Positions 19,897 through 32,300 of a stretch of 64,000 nt of DNA are shown piece by piece; position 1 is the stretch's first letter; the number at the start of each line of letters is the position of its first letter. The notes beneath the pieces are model-generated. The model worked only from the letters and a program-made list of their open reading frames with translations, did not search any database and was not told the DNA's origin. Source of the stretch: Pyrus communis (Eukaryota; Streptophyta; Magnoliopsida; Rosales; Rosaceae); assembly GCF_963583255.1 (NCBI RefSeq), contig NC_084815.1:11083724-11147723 (forward strand), read 5' to 3'. The translations under genes were made by a program, and so were the position numbers.

Positions 19897-22116
19897 TGAT
19901 GCGAGATTTATACGCACACAAATTAAACCCTCTTTTCGTCAAATTGTAGTATATGTATAAGTAGGGATCGTTCTAGACCGGGGATTAGGAGGGATTGTTA
20001 ACCACTTGGATTTGACTCAAAAACGTAAAATAACAATATGAAACACTATACTAGACTCAAAGAATGCAAAACTAAACTTTAAAACACTAAAACAAATGAA
20101 AAGACTCAAACATCACCCAAAACACTCAAAACTGCCTTAAAATCACTTTCTGGGCAGTTTTGAGCACTTTGGTGAATTTGGACGAATTTGGGAAACAAAA
20201 TGAAACAAAACACTTATAAACACATGGTTAATGTAATTCTAACTAATCTAACACTTTAAAATAAATGGGGGATTGGTTTTGACGAATTTAAACTAAAAGA
20301 ACAGATTGTAAGTAAAAACAGATAGTAAAGATGAATGTGATGAAAATATGGATGGAAGGCTAGCTAAGGGGTTCATCTCCATACATGTTATACTTGCATA
20401 ATAAAACGATTTCCAATTGCATTTCAATAAATCATTAATTCTCAACACCCCAAGTTAACCGTGATGCACTAATTAACCTTCAAATCTTCCTAACGTTATT
20501 GAATTGGATGATTGCATACGACAACCCAAAACATTCCCCACAAGTCCCCTACATGATTGCATAATAGAGATACAAGCAAGAATCATTACGCTCTATGAAA
20601 ATTATAAGTGTTGACGGGGCATTCGTTACTATGATTGCATGAAACTTATGCCAAGAATTCGTTTAACGCGATTGTTTATAAGCAACCTCCACTACTTGTG
20701 AATATAAGTTCGTAACTATTAGGTGAAACTCACTTATATTCTAGCGTCATATTCATGCATGAAAATTAAGCGTGCACTCTCAATAAACATACATAAATAA
20801 GTTATCAATCAAGCAGTTAAACAAATTGAATCCACAACTTATGAAACGCAATTAGAAGTAATCAAATCAAAATGCAAGCATAAACATATATTTCAAATTA
20901 CCCCCTAACCAAGGGGGGTTTAGTTCCTCATGGTACAAAACAAAGAGAATCAAAGAAACACCTAAACATTCCAACAACTCAAACTTGAATTGTATGAACG
21001 TTTAGGTCCTCTTCTCTTCCATTCCTCATTCGTACAAAACAAAGAGTATTGAAATTAAACATTGAAATCAAAGAAACACCTAAACATTCCAACAACTCAA
21101 ACTTGAATTGTATGAACGTTTAGGCACTCTTCTCTTCCTCTTCGTTGTAGCACAAGGTCTAAGGATAGTTTGATGGTGTGAATGGTTTGGGGAGTGGTGA
21201 AGATGGAAGGATGGTGTTTGGATTGTAAGGGAGTGGTGCCTCAAGGCCACGGCACCAAGGGCAGTTTGTGATGGTCTACATTCTGAAAATGGAAGGGTTT
21301 GTGTTGTGGTATGTACAATGGATGAATTTCTGAAATGGAGGAGTGAATGAGAATGAATGCAATGGATGCTTATTTATAGGTGAAATGGGGGGAACATGAC
21401 AGCTAGGAGGGAATGTGGCTGCATGTTTAAATGATTAAAGGATGCATATGGGTTGGAATTGCATGTGCAATGAATATGTGGCTGCATGTGCAAGGGGACA
21501 ATCTGAAAATGCATGTGAAAGCATGTGTTGGCTGCAATGATGAAATGGATGGGAGTGCATGTGGCTTAATTAATTAAAGGGAGTGCATGTGCAATGTTTT
21601 AAAGGATGGAATGGATGTGAATATGATGGAAATCTGATATGGTGATGGGAGATGCATGTGGCTGATTTATGCATGTGATTAAAGGGAGTGCATGTTTGAA
21701 TGATTAAAGGGGGAAGTGCATGTGGGTTGGAAATATAAAAGGGGAATGCATGTGGCTGCAAGGTGTGGTGAATGATGATGAATGCATGTGGATTAAAGAG
21801 TGAATGGTGGCTGCAAAGTGAATGAATAATGAAATGGGAAAGCATGTGCAAGGTTTTGGTGTGAATGATTGAATGTGCATGTGGCTGCAATGGATTAGGA
21901 ATCCTTCAATTTCGTCCATCCTCTTGGCTCCAAGCATATGATATCCATTCCAATCTTTAATTTGCTCCAAAATGCTCCAAAATGCATCTTTTTGCTTCCT
22001 TAGCCATATGAACCTAAAAACACACGAAAATGGCTTAAACTACTAAAACAACTATGAATTAACAATATAAATGCACGAAAACAAGCTAAGTAAGTCGCCT
22101 AAATATGCTCCTATCA
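19897..22116 (-). repeat. 5' LTR of array unit 2 (2220 bp)
   Basis: It is 25 bp longer than the middle LTR because of a short duplication near 21685-21709 (repeat of AAAGGG...GCATGTTTGAATGATT). The TATA box is at 21368-21379. It is followed by GAGAG and then a different LTR subtype. Confidence 0.92.
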
Positions 22117-22575
22117 GAGAGCATGTGGATTAAAGGGGGAATGCATGTGCAATGTTTTGGGAGAAAATGGGAGTGCATGTCAGTGATGGTGTTTGGTGCT
22201 GAAAATGAATGTGTTTGCATGTGAATTAGAGCTAGGGTGAATGATGATGAATGCATGTGGATTAAAGAGTGAATGGTGGCTGCAAAGTGAATGAATAATG
22301 AAATGGGAAAGCATGTGCAAGGTTTTGGTGTGAATGATTGAATGTGCATGTGGCTGCAATGGATTAGGAATCCTTCAATTTCGTCCATCCTCTTGGCTCC
22401 AAGCATATGATATGCATTCCAATCTCTAATTTGCTCCAAAAGGCATCCTTTTGCATACTTTGCCCTTAGAACCTGAAAACACACAAAAGAAGCATAAAGG
22501 ACTAAAATAACTAAAGAAACATAACGTAAATGCACGAGAACAAGCCATTTAAGTCGCATGAATATGCTCCTATCA
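22117..22575 (-). repeat. Truncated LTR (3' LTR of the host element)
   Basis: Only the last 459 bp of an LTR remain, ending ATGCTCCTATCA before a polypurine tract. Its end reads AAGCCATTTAAGTCGCATG, the subtype of the autonomous element, unlike 48600 (AAGCTAAGTAAGTCGCC). The rest probably lies left of the window beyond the tandem array. Confidence 0.75.
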
Positions 22576-22750
22576 AATTCCCCCACACTTAGGTTTTGCT
22601 AGTCCTCGAGCAAAACAAAACAAAAGAAACCAAAAACAAAACAAAACGAACAAAACACAACCTACACCTTCCAACAATCGTCTCAGGGATTTCCAATGCA
22701 CATGACATGTTAAAAATCATTATTCCCACAGATTTTAGCCATCTTTATAC
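22576..22750 (-). other. Host interior start with polypurine tract
   Basis: The + strand AATTCCCCCACACTTA is the polypurine tract complement. The sequence then matches 9495-9655 and stops at TATAC, the TSD of the next insertion. Confidence 0.8.
22746..22750. repeat. Target-site duplication TATAC (left)
   Basis: It is paired with TATAC at 37204-37208. Removing one copy plus the insert restores TTTATACTTAAGTACATTC, as at 9651 apart from one base. Confidence 0.93.
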
Positions 22751-24992
22751 TGATGCGAGAATTACTTGACACTCAAATTAAACCCTCGTTTGACAATTGT
22801 AGTAGAATGGATAAGTGAGGGATCGTTCTAGACCGGGGATTAGGAGGGCTTGCTAAAACCTTCTAAATTGACTTAAAAAACATAAAAACTAAATTAAAAT
22901 ACTCTTAACAAGACTACTATGACTCAGAATGGCTTTGAAAAACTCAAATTGTCTAAAACAATCAAATTGACTCAAAATAGAAGCTAGAACTTGATTTAGA
23001 CGAATTTGCAATTGTTTATGACTCCAAAAGCTTAAAGATACAAAAATAAAACAAATACGAATGATTAAGACTTAACAAAATAGGGGGGGAATTGTGGTTG
23101 GACGATATTAAATTAAAAAGACAGAATATAATTAAAGGCAAAATGTAAATATGAATGTGATAAAAATATGGATGATGGAATAGCCAAGGGGTTCTTCTCC
23201 ACACATGTTACACTTGCAAACAAAATTGATTCTCAGTTGGTCTTTCGATAAGTTGTGAAACTCAATGCTCCAAGTTAATTAGATCCGCTTAGATTAACTT
23301 TCAGATTTCCCTAAATTCGTTGGATTGAATGGAATACGCATTACAACCAAATTATTCTTAATCAAAGTCCCTAACTATGGAATACGCATGATAGAGACAT
23401 TTAACCAAGATCATTAAGTTCAACGGAAATCATAAACATCGACGAGGCATTCGTTACTATGGAATACGCATGAAACTTATGCCAAGAATTCGTTTAACGC
23501 GATTGTTTATAAGCAACCTCTACTACTTGTGAATATAAGTTCATAACGATTAGGTGAAATTCACTTATATTCTAGCGTCATATTTATGCATGAAAATTAA
23601 GCTTGCAATCTCAATGAACATACATAAATAAGTTATCAATCAAACAGTTAAACGAATTGAATCCACAACTTATGAAATTCCAACCAAACGTAATCAATTC
23701 AAAATGCAAATATAAACATAGTTTCGAATCACCCCCTAGCTAAAGGGGGTTTAGTTCCTCATAACTTTGAAATCAAAGAAACACCTAAACATTCCAACAA
23801 CTCAAACGTGAATTGTATGAACGTTTAGGCACTCTTCTCTTCCCTTCTCATACGTACAAAACAAAGAGAATTAAATTTAAACTTTGAAATCAAAGAAACA
23901 CCTAAACATTCCAACAACTCAAACTTGAATTGTATGAACGTTTAAGCACTCTTTTCTTCCTCGTTGTTGTAGCACAAGGTCTAAGGTGAGCTTTGGGGAT
24001 TATGTGAAGTGTTTTGGAGGGATGGGAAGTGGTTGGATAGTGGCTGCAATGAAGGAGAAAAACTGCACAGAAAATGGAAGTGTTTGTAACTGAAAATGTG
24101 TATGGAAGAGTGAATGAATTTTGAGGAGTGTTGGATGCTTATTTATAGGTGAAATGGGGGAACAAAAGAGGGAATATTGCAGCTAGGAGGGGATGAATGA
24201 TTATGGGTGCATGTGTTTGGAATAATGAAGGGGGAATGTATGTAATAAAACAACTAGGAAAAGTTATGGAAAGTTGGAAATGGGAGTGGGAACTCACGGC
24301 ATTGTTGGGTTGTTTATGGGAGAATAAATGTATGATAATGGCTAAATAATTAAAGGGAATGAATGGGAGTGACACTAGGTTGGTTATGCATGTGAATGCA
24401 AGGAGGAAAGCTGAAAATGCAAGGGAAGCTCACGGCACAATGTTGTTTTGCTTCTTGAAATGCATGTGAATGCATTTGAGTGTAATATGAAAAGAATGAC
24501 TAATTAATGTATGTAGGGTTGATATGCATGTGAATTAGGTTGGAAAGAGGTGGAAGTGGAATGTTATGCAATGATAATGTCTTGTAAAGATGCTAATAAA
24601 TAATGCATGTAGGGTTAGCTAGGTTGGCTTTGTTTGGGTGCATGTATGTTAATGGTGGTTTTGCATGTGAATTGATGGATTGTTTTTGATGGAATGGATG
24701 GTTCTTTGCATGGCTATAAGGGATAGAATAAGAGAGAATGGGCTAGGCCCTTTGTTTTATGTCCAAAGTGAAAATAAGGCCTTCAAATTCGTCCAAACTT
24801 TGGCTCCATGGATAAGCTATCCAATCCATGCCCAAAAATGCTCCAAATGGCCTCAAAATGCACTTTCTTGCTCCCTAAGCCCTTAGAACCTGAAAACACA
24901 CAAAAGAAGCATAAAGAACTAAAATAACTAAAGAAACATAACGTAAATGTACGAGAACAAGCCATTTAAGTCGCATGAATATGCTCCTATCA
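22751..24992 (-). repeat. 3' LTR of the autonomous element (2242 bp)
   Basis: It starts TGATGCGAGAATTACTTG and ends CTCCTATCA. It has a TATA box at 24137-24148, several TGCATG motifs at about 24210-24670, the C/G-run stem-loop at 23731-23750, and two palindromes at about 23783-23950. No coding sequence. Confidence 0.95.
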
Positions 24993-25008
24993 AATACCCC
25001 CACACTTA
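24993..25008 (-). other. Polypurine tract of the autonomous element
   Basis: On - it reads TAAGTGTGGGGGTATT immediately before the 3' LTR. Confidence 0.87.
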
Positions 25009-25780
25009 GCTTTTGCTAGTCCTCGAGCAAAACAGAATAAAAACAAATAAACAAAACGACACTAAACACGTAAAACACAACCTAAACCTTCCAACAACCG
25101 TCTTAGGGATTTCCAATGCACATGACATGTTAAAAATCATCATTCTCACAGATTTTTAGTCATCTTCACACTTAAGTACATTCTTAATCATAGTCACCAT
25201 ATACTAGTTCACAATTAAGCATTTAAAACCATGTTTTGAATGTAGTAACATGCCTTAGAGAATTTGCTCAATTCCTTACAAGATATGCACTCGATTTTCA
25301 CTCAGAATTTCTAACTACACACCCTAATCTAGTCATATGTGAGAAGATTGATGTAAACATGAAAACGAACACTCACATATATGTATCATAAAGAGAGCAA
25401 TTTCTGGAGTTAATAAGCATGTTTAGGTATGATCTCATGAATGGAATGCTACTACTTAGAATGAGAACCAGTGATTCCATAAGCTCATATCAATTTCAAA
25501 CTCCGCAAATTGAAACACATAACACTCAAGATAGAAGTTGAGGGAGGTAACGGGGCTAAGGGTAATGGTTTAACAAAGAAAGGTAGAGTACACAAACGTT
25601 CTTAAAGCAATAGTGAGCAAAGTATTGAATTAGGCACTTAGAATTCCCTTTAGAACGCAGAAGTTAACTTTGAACACCCAAGGGGAAGTCACAACACTTA
25701 GGGCCATATTCAAACTTTTTGGGCCCTTTCATCAACAATCACACTTGTGAGTCCATTCTCACTTATTTTCACTCTTTTTC

Positions 25781-25839
<59 letters not shown>

Positions 25840-26801
25840 CTTTTTCCCGTGCCTCCTTTAAGACTTAGGCACATACATACACACAAAAATCCCTTCCCCC
25901 ACACTTATTTTCTGCAACATATTAATAAAAAGGAATTCAATTAAGTCATGCTCACTATCCTTTAAGAACAAGGGTATAGGAAAGTCCTACTCTAGGCTAG
26001 GTAAGGGGTGATGTGGGTTAACAAAGAATAAAGGCTAAACGAGGCTCAACGGGGTTAAAACTTACAATAAATACGAAATATGGGAAGTAAGGCTATTTGG
26101 TTATGGTGGCAACTACACAACTTCATCTTGATATATGTTATGCAATTCAATGTCATGCTTTGAATGAAACGGATATAAGTTCTAGCATTTAGTTCTATCA
26201 TGATACAATTGCATTCTAAGTAGTAACCAAGCAAGGAATAATGAGATCATGCAACAACTTTAGAAAACAAAGAATCACAGAAAATAACTCTCCAAAGAAG
26301 GTAATGGCTCGAGTCTCACAGGGTTGTAGCGTTTGTTTGAGTTCCTTCCTTCAAGCATGTTACAAAAACGAATTTTTCTTTTATGATTGCATGTGAAGTC
26401 ATATATTATAACCATAACTAAGCATAAACCAAGAGTAAATCAAACTTTTCTCTATGTTTATAACTCTTTCTAACCGTCATGCAATTATAAACCAAATCCT
26501 TAACATTGTGTTGGAAGGTATCCTAAGACACAAACTCACAAAAACGACTCAAAACACTCTTTTTAGGCTTTTCAAAACAATTTTTCAAATTTTTATGTGC
26601 TTTTCGGAGTTATAAAACAACACACACTAAAATAGTTTTAAAACAGTGAGAAACAACATGTGAAGTGATAGGTGATAAAATCCAACGAATTTGCATCAAA
26701 TATACTTAGTTACCCCCCCACACTTAAATCAAACATTGTCCTCAATGTTTTAAGCATAGATTCACACAAAGCATAAGTAAATACACAAAAAACACTTAAA
26801 C
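25009..26801 (-). other. Non-coding 3' interior of the autonomous element
   Basis: No gene is supported. It holds a long T-tract (about 25801-25839), and a polypurine-like motif with 7 C at about 26714-26720 followed by TTGTCCTCAATGTTTTAAGC. The short frames here are low-complexity or shared non-coding sequence. Confidence 0.78.
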
Positions 26802-27039
26802 ATACTAAACATGGCAAAATGTAATTAACAAAGAGAAGAGTTTAGGGACGCAAATCTGGTTATGGAGTGTAAATTCCATCTTCTCTTTGTTGATTGCAAT
26901 GAGGCTTGATCTTGATGATCCACAGGCTTACTCTCGAACTGGTTTCCGCCCATCATTGATTTTCCTTTGTGCTACTGGGCTGGAGGATTCTTTTGGTCTT
27001 CCCCGAAGGTCTGAGCTTATCCCTTTTGTCTGTTTCTTT

Positions 27040-28022
27040 GTTCAATCTGTGCAGGAGTGGTCCCTTCTCTGGAAGTGTATCAATCGTTGAAGATGACTAC
27101 TCGAGAGCAACGCTAGGTAAGCAATCAGGAATAGGTTCCAGGCAGTTGGCTCCAGATCGGAAGACTGACTCCAAGTGCCGGCTGATTGCTTCTTTCACTT
27201 TGCCATGCGAGTAAGAACAAGGACAAAGAAAAAGACAGGGAGAGAGCATGATATGAGATACTTTTGCTTTTGACCTTGATGATATGAGATACCTTTGCTT
27301 TTGAAGAAGCGGTGAAGGAATCAGCGCATGTATTTCCTCCTGGGTCATATGTACTCCAGGTATCTGGTATCATCTTTGGGGAAGAAGAAAATTTTGAGTA
27401 ATTCAAAAGGCTTTGCTGGGAGTGCGCCCTCAGAGGTGAGAGAGAGTTGGGCATTTTTCTTCAGGTTTACCCTGCCATAAAAGACGAAGGTCGACATATA
27501 TAGAGATAATATCAAGTGGTGGTACTTTTTACCTTCGTCGACAAACGTTTTGATCCCGCAAATCCGGCTTTTTGAAATAATGGCGCCTCTTCGATCTCTG
27601 AACACGCCTCTTCGATTTCTGAGCAGGCGCCCCTTCGAGTGCTGAACGACACGTGGTAGTGCAGATGCGGCTCCTTTTGACAAAGCTGCACGCGTCTTCT
27701 GAAAAGCTGAGAAAGTGTCGCCGAACTTTGCGCTTGTCGGCTAAAGACGTGTAATTGAGATGATGGCCTCCACGTGTTATCAGCTTTGTCAGATATCTTT
27801 TGACAAAGCTGAACGCGTTTTCTGAAAAACCGCGAAAGCGTCGTCGAAATTTGCGGAGGAAAATCCGGATCTCTGAATCGGTGGACGCGTCGCCATGGCT
27901 TTTTATGGAGCTATCGATCACCCCAACAAATACACTCTGAAGAAATCCCATTCTTGAAAAATCGACTCCGGCCCTTTGAGAATTAACTCCAACCACCCCT
28001 TCTTTCTGAACACTTTTGAAAA
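27040..28022 (+). promoter_or_regulatory. 5' region of aORF copy 4
   Basis: It carries repeated TTTTGACAAAGCTG-type modules near 27676 and 27797, CACGTG near 27771, and CTTTTTATGGAGC near 27899, a weaker TATA-like site than in the other copies. It lies just upstream of the ORF. Promoter function is inferred. Confidence 0.4.
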
Positions 28023-28715
28023 ATGGCAAACTCATCGAACCTTAGCTTGGAATTGAGCCTTAGCAGTGATACGGGCGCGCCGCGTCAAGGTAACGTATGG
28101 CGCCCTTCTTTCTTTTCTTCTAACGGTCCTCTCACAGGTGAAGACTCCGTGATGCAGGACGCCACAACAGCTACAATAGTAGCTAGGAACCTCCTCACTC
28201 CGAAAGATAGTAGGCTGCTGTCAGGACGGTCCGATGAGCTGGCCGTTCAAGAGTCCCTCGCACTTAGTGTTCAGTGTGCGAGTTCTGTGTCCAACATGGG
28301 CCAACGCCTGCTTGCCCGCTCCCGTCAGGTGGAATCATTGATGGCAGAAGTGGAAAGTCTCAAGCAGGAGATCCAGCAGCTGAAGTATGAGAATAGAAGT
28401 TTGCACGTGCTTGCAAACAACTATTCGACGGGCATGAAGAGGAAGCTTGATGAGCTGCAAGAGTCTGAAGGTCGGATTCACAGTGACCGTCAAAGGTTCT
28501 CGTCTTTCCTCCAGAGGCAACTTTTTCCTGGCTCATCCAGCGCTTGGCCAAGTATTGAGGCCTGGAATGCTCTATCTTCGATGCCTTCTGCTCCTATGCC
28601 TTCTGTTCCAACGCCTTCTGTTCCTACGCCTTCCGCTCCGATGCCTTCTGCTCCTACGCCTTCCGCTTCAAGAGTAAAGCCACGTAGTGGGGCCTCAAGC
28701 AAACACCCTTTGTGA
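28023..28715 (+). CDS. Antisense ORF protein (aORF), copy 4, 230 aa, within the autonomous element
   Basis: It is the longest copy, opposite in direction to gag-pol. It shares MANSSNLSLELSLSSD, NVWRPSF, the coiled-coil core (VESLMAEVESLKQEIQQLKY and MKRKLDELQESEGRI) and the WPSIEAWNAL segment with the other copies. The tail has an extended MPSAPMPSVPTPSVPTPSA-type repeat and a basic end. It differs from 12589-13260 at about 11 residues in the first 187, while silent differences are about twice as many. No recognised domain, signal peptide or transmembrane helix. Its presence in the one autonomous copy and its open state in the gag-pol-less copies suggest a role useful to the element. A transcript made from this strand would also be complementary to the element's genomic RNA. 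Confidence 0.76.
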   Translation: MANSSNLSLELSLSSDTGAPRQGNVWRPSFFSSNGPLTGEDSVMQDATTATIVARNLLTPKDSRLLSGRSDELAVQESLALSVQCASSVSNMGQRLLARSRQVESLMAEVESLKQEIQQLKYENRSLHVLANNYSTGMKRKLDELQESEGRIHSDRQRFSSFLQRQLFPGSSSAWPSIEAWNALSSMPSAPMPSVPTPSVPTPSAPMPSAPTPSASRVKPRSGASSKHPL

Positions 28716-28745
28716 AGCACCATCTTTCTTTGTTTAGCAGTGCCT

Positions 28746-29257
28746 ATCAATAAATCAAACATTTTCTCAATGTTACAATCATAGACTCACATAATTAATA
28801 AACAAACAAACAATAACAACTAAACAACCTAAGTAGCGCTAAGACACAAACAAACACCAAAATGACTCAAATGACTCTAAAAACACATATTTTTGGGTTT
28901 TTCAAAAGATCTTTTTTATTTTTATTATTTTTTTTTTATTTTTATTTTTTTTTTTTATCAAATTTTCGAAGTTTTATACCAAGACACTATAAAACACTCT
29001 AAAAACGCTTAAAACAGCAAGAAACAACATTCTAAGTGATAGGTGAATAAATCCCACGAAATTCATGCAAATACAAATTGTTTACCCCCCCACACTTAAA
29101 TCAAACCTTGTCCTCAATGTTTTAAGCAGAAAGTCACAACAGAGCAAGCAAATAAACAAATACGAGAAAGAAAGCAAAGTAAGGCAGTAAAGAAAAAGAA
29201 AGGAATAAAAATAAGTCTCTTAAAGGGGTTTTCCAAGTTCTTCTCTATTCGGATGCA
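28746..29257 (-). other. Duplicated polypurine-like motif region between cassette and pol
   Basis: It has TTTACCCCCCCACACTTAAA at about 29081-29100 followed by CTTGTCCTCAATGTTTTAAG, repeating the motif at about 26712-26755. A degenerate third copy lies near 28754-28780. T/A-rich runs fill 28905-28960. No gene. Confidence 0.65.
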
Positions 29258-29304
29258 TGGGTTGCCTCCCAAGTAGCGCTTTCTTTTACGTCTTGCAGCC
29301 GGAC
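29258..29304 (-). other. Conserved post-pol segment
   Basis: On - this reads CCGGCTGCAAGACGTAAAAG through to GGGAGGCAACCCA. It starts about 11 bp after the pol stop and is nearly unchanged at 1794-1841 and, more diverged, at 63511-63558. I recall similar GGGAGGCAACCC motifs after pol in Athila-type elements. Its role is not known to me. Confidence 0.7.
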
Positions 29305-29315
29305 GGTACCTCCGT

Positions 29316-32300
29316 TTAAGCTTGACTAGGTTCCACGGCATGGAGGGGTACCTCCTCCACGACATGCTCCTCAAACATCTCGTAATAGGGCTTCAATCGA
29401 TGCCCATTCACTTTGAATTCTTGCTGCGTCCTTGAACTTTTGATTTGCACTGCACCATGAGGGAAAACATTAGTAACAACAAACGGGCCAATCCATTTAG
29501 AACGCAACTTACCAGGAAACAACCGTAGGCGAGAGTTGAAAAGTAACACTTTCTGCCCAACTGTGAAGGTCTTGGTTCGAATCATTTTATCATGGAATGC
29601 TTTGGTCTTGGTTTTGTACATCCGGGCATTCTCATAGGCTTCATTCCGAATCTCCTCAAGTTCATTCAATTGGAGCTTCCTATGAACTCCCGCTGCATCT
29701 ATGTCCATGTTGAAAATCTTCACGGCCCAATGTGCCTTGTGCTCTAACTCTACGGGCAAATGACATGGCTTACCATAGACGAGCCGAAAAGGTGACATCC
29801 CAATGGGTGTTTTGTATGCCGTACGATATGCCCACAGTGCATCATCTAAACGTAAGCTCCAATCCCTCCTTGTTGGTCCAACGGTCTTCTCCAAAATTTG
29901 TTTGATTTCTCGGTTAGACACCTCGGCTTGGCCATTTGTTTGAGGATGGTAAGGTGTGGAGACCTTATGGTTGACATGGTACTTTCTTAGCAACGCCTCA
30001 ATGGTCCGATTGCAAAAGTGAGACCCTCCATCACTTATGATTACTCTCGGCATTCCAAACCTAGCAAAAATGTTAGTTTTCACGAAATCTGCAACCACCT
30101 TAGAATCGTTAGTACGGGTGGCTTTTGCTTCCACCCATTTAGAAACATAATCAACGGCTAGCAAGATATAAGTGAAACCATAAGATGGAGGGAAAGGGCC
30201 CATGAAATCAATGCCCCAAACATCAAAAATTTCAACATTAAAGACAGGGGTTTGCGGCATTTGGTCCTTGGTACCTATGTTACCCATTCGTTGGCAACGA
30301 TCACAAGACATACAAAAGGTTCTAGCATCCCTAAATATAGTCGGCCAATAAAAACCACACTCTAAAACCTTGAGGGCAGTGCGTTGTGTGCCAAAATGAC
30401 CACCACATGCATATGTGTGACAAAAGCTTAGAATTGAGTGAAATTCAGAATCATGCACACATCTACGTACAATTTGATCTGAGCAATACTTCCACAAATA
30501 AGGGTCATCCCAAACATAGAAACGTGCATCATTTTTAAGCTTATCACGTTGGTGCTTGTTTAGTTCATTTGGAATTTGTTTAGCCACCAAGTAATTCACT
30601 AAATCTGCATACCATGGTTCACTTACCTCAATGGAAAGCAGCTGCTCATCGGGAAAAGTTTCAGGGATAGGTACGGCATGTTCATGCTCCTCGTGGATCA
30701 TTCGGCTTAAATGGTCAGCCACTACATTCTCGCTTCCTTTCTTATCCCGGATTTCAATATCAAATTCTTGAAGAAGAAGAATCCAACGGATAAGCCTCGG
30801 CTTTGCTTCCTTTTTCGTGAGCAAGTACCTCAAAGCTGCATGATCAGAATAAACGATTACTTTAGTACCAATTAAATATGAACGGAATTTATCTAAAGCA
30901 AAAACCACAGCTAGAAGTTCTTTTTCCGTCGTGGAGTAGTTCAATTGGGCATCATTGAGAGTCCGAGAGGCATAGTATATGACATGCGGCCGCTTGTCTC
31001 TTCTTTGTCCTAGAACAGCTCCTAATGCATAGTCGGATGCATCGCACATGAGCTCGAACGGAAGGCTCCAATCTGGAGGTACAATAATGGGGGCCGAGAC
31101 TAGCTTCTCCTTGAGTTGGTTAAATGCCGAATTACACTCTCCATCAAACTTGAATGGCACATCTTTTTGAAGCAATCGGCAAAGAGGGTTGGACATCTTG
31201 GAGAAGTCCTTGATAAAACGCCTATAGAACCCTGCATGGCCAAGAAACGAACGTACCTCTCTAACCGAAGTAGGAGAGGGTAAGTGACGTACAAGGTCTA
31301 TTTTTGATTTATCTACTTCAATTCCTTTTTCTGAAACAATATGTCCTAAAACTATACCTTGTTTCACCATAAAGTGACATTTCTCCCAATTCAAGACAAG
31401 GTTAGTTTCAACACATCGTTTCAAAATTAAGGTCAGATTATCCAAGCAATTATCAAATGAACTCCCAAATACACTGAAATCATCCATGAAAACCTCAATG
31501 ATCTTTTCAACAAAATCGGAAAATATACTTACCATACACCTTTGGAAAGTGGCCGGTGCGTTGCATAAGCCAAATGGCATGCGACGATAAGCAAATGTTC
31601 CAAAGGGACATGTGAATGTGGTCTTCTCTTGATCATCCGGGGCTATCACAATTTGGTTATATCCAGAGTATCCATCAAGAAAACAGTAAAAGGCATGACC
31701 GGCTAACCTTTCGAGCATCTGGTCGATGAATGGCAAAGGAAAGTGATCTTTCCTAGTCATGGCATTTAGCTTCCGGTAATCGATACATACTCGCCATCCA
31801 GTCTGAATGCGTGTAGGCACGAGCTCATTCTCATCATTCTTGATAACAGTTACTCCGGACTTCTTGGGAACGACTTGAACTGGAGAGACCCAACGGCTAT
31901 CGGAGATAGGGTAGATCACTCCGCAATCCAAAAGCTTGATTATTTCCTTCTTCACCACTTCCATCATCGGAGGGTTGAGACGGCGTTGAGCCTCTCGGGA
32001 TGGCTTAGTCCCCTCCTCAAGAAGTATACGGTGCATGCATGTGGTAGGGCTTATTCCTTTAATGTCGGCCAAAGTCCACCCTATGGCCGTTTTGTGCTCT
32101 CGCAGCACCCTCTCAAGCTTCTCCTCCTCCATTGCCGTGAGACTTGATGAAATGATGACGGGCAATGTTTCGCCTTTTCCCAAAAACACATACTTCAAAT
32201 GGTCCGGCAACGGCTTAAGTTCAAGCGATGGTGCCTGAACAACAGAAGGTAGCATCTTAGTGGAAACTGAATTTGAAAGTGAGAGTGGAACCTTACCATA

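Larger units (their letters stand above)
7637..22116 (-). mobile_element. Tandem array LTR-interior-LTR-interior-LTR of a non-autonomous Athila-like element
   Basis: Three - sense LTRs (7637-9478 in part, 13593-15787, 19897-22116) alternate with two interiors of 4114 and 4109 bp. The interiors are nearly identical, including a 223-residue antisense ORF with the same protein. The middle LTR serves as 5' LTR of the left unit and 3' LTR of the right unit. This layout is expected from unequal recombination between LTRs. The first LTR lacks its outer 353 bp because element 1 inserted there. The next 5 bases after 22116, GAGAG, would be one TSD copy; its partner is outside the window. Confidence 0.88.
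26802..28745 (+). other. Antisense cassette, copy 4 (in the autonomous element)
   Basis: The left edge ATACTAAACATGGCAAAA (26802-26819) is clear. The right-edge inverted copy is degenerate (TTTGTTTAGCAGTG near 28729). The cassette lies between two copies of the polypurine-like motif and its flanks (about 26500-26800 and 28790-29140), unlike the non-autonomous elements, where it abuts the post-pol segment. Confidence 0.65.

Noticed and set aside
25801..25839. LINE or SINE insertion suggested by long T or A tracts
   Set aside because: The tracts occur at equivalent places in several interiors without TSDs or coding remnants, so they look like slippage-expanded tracts of the element itself.
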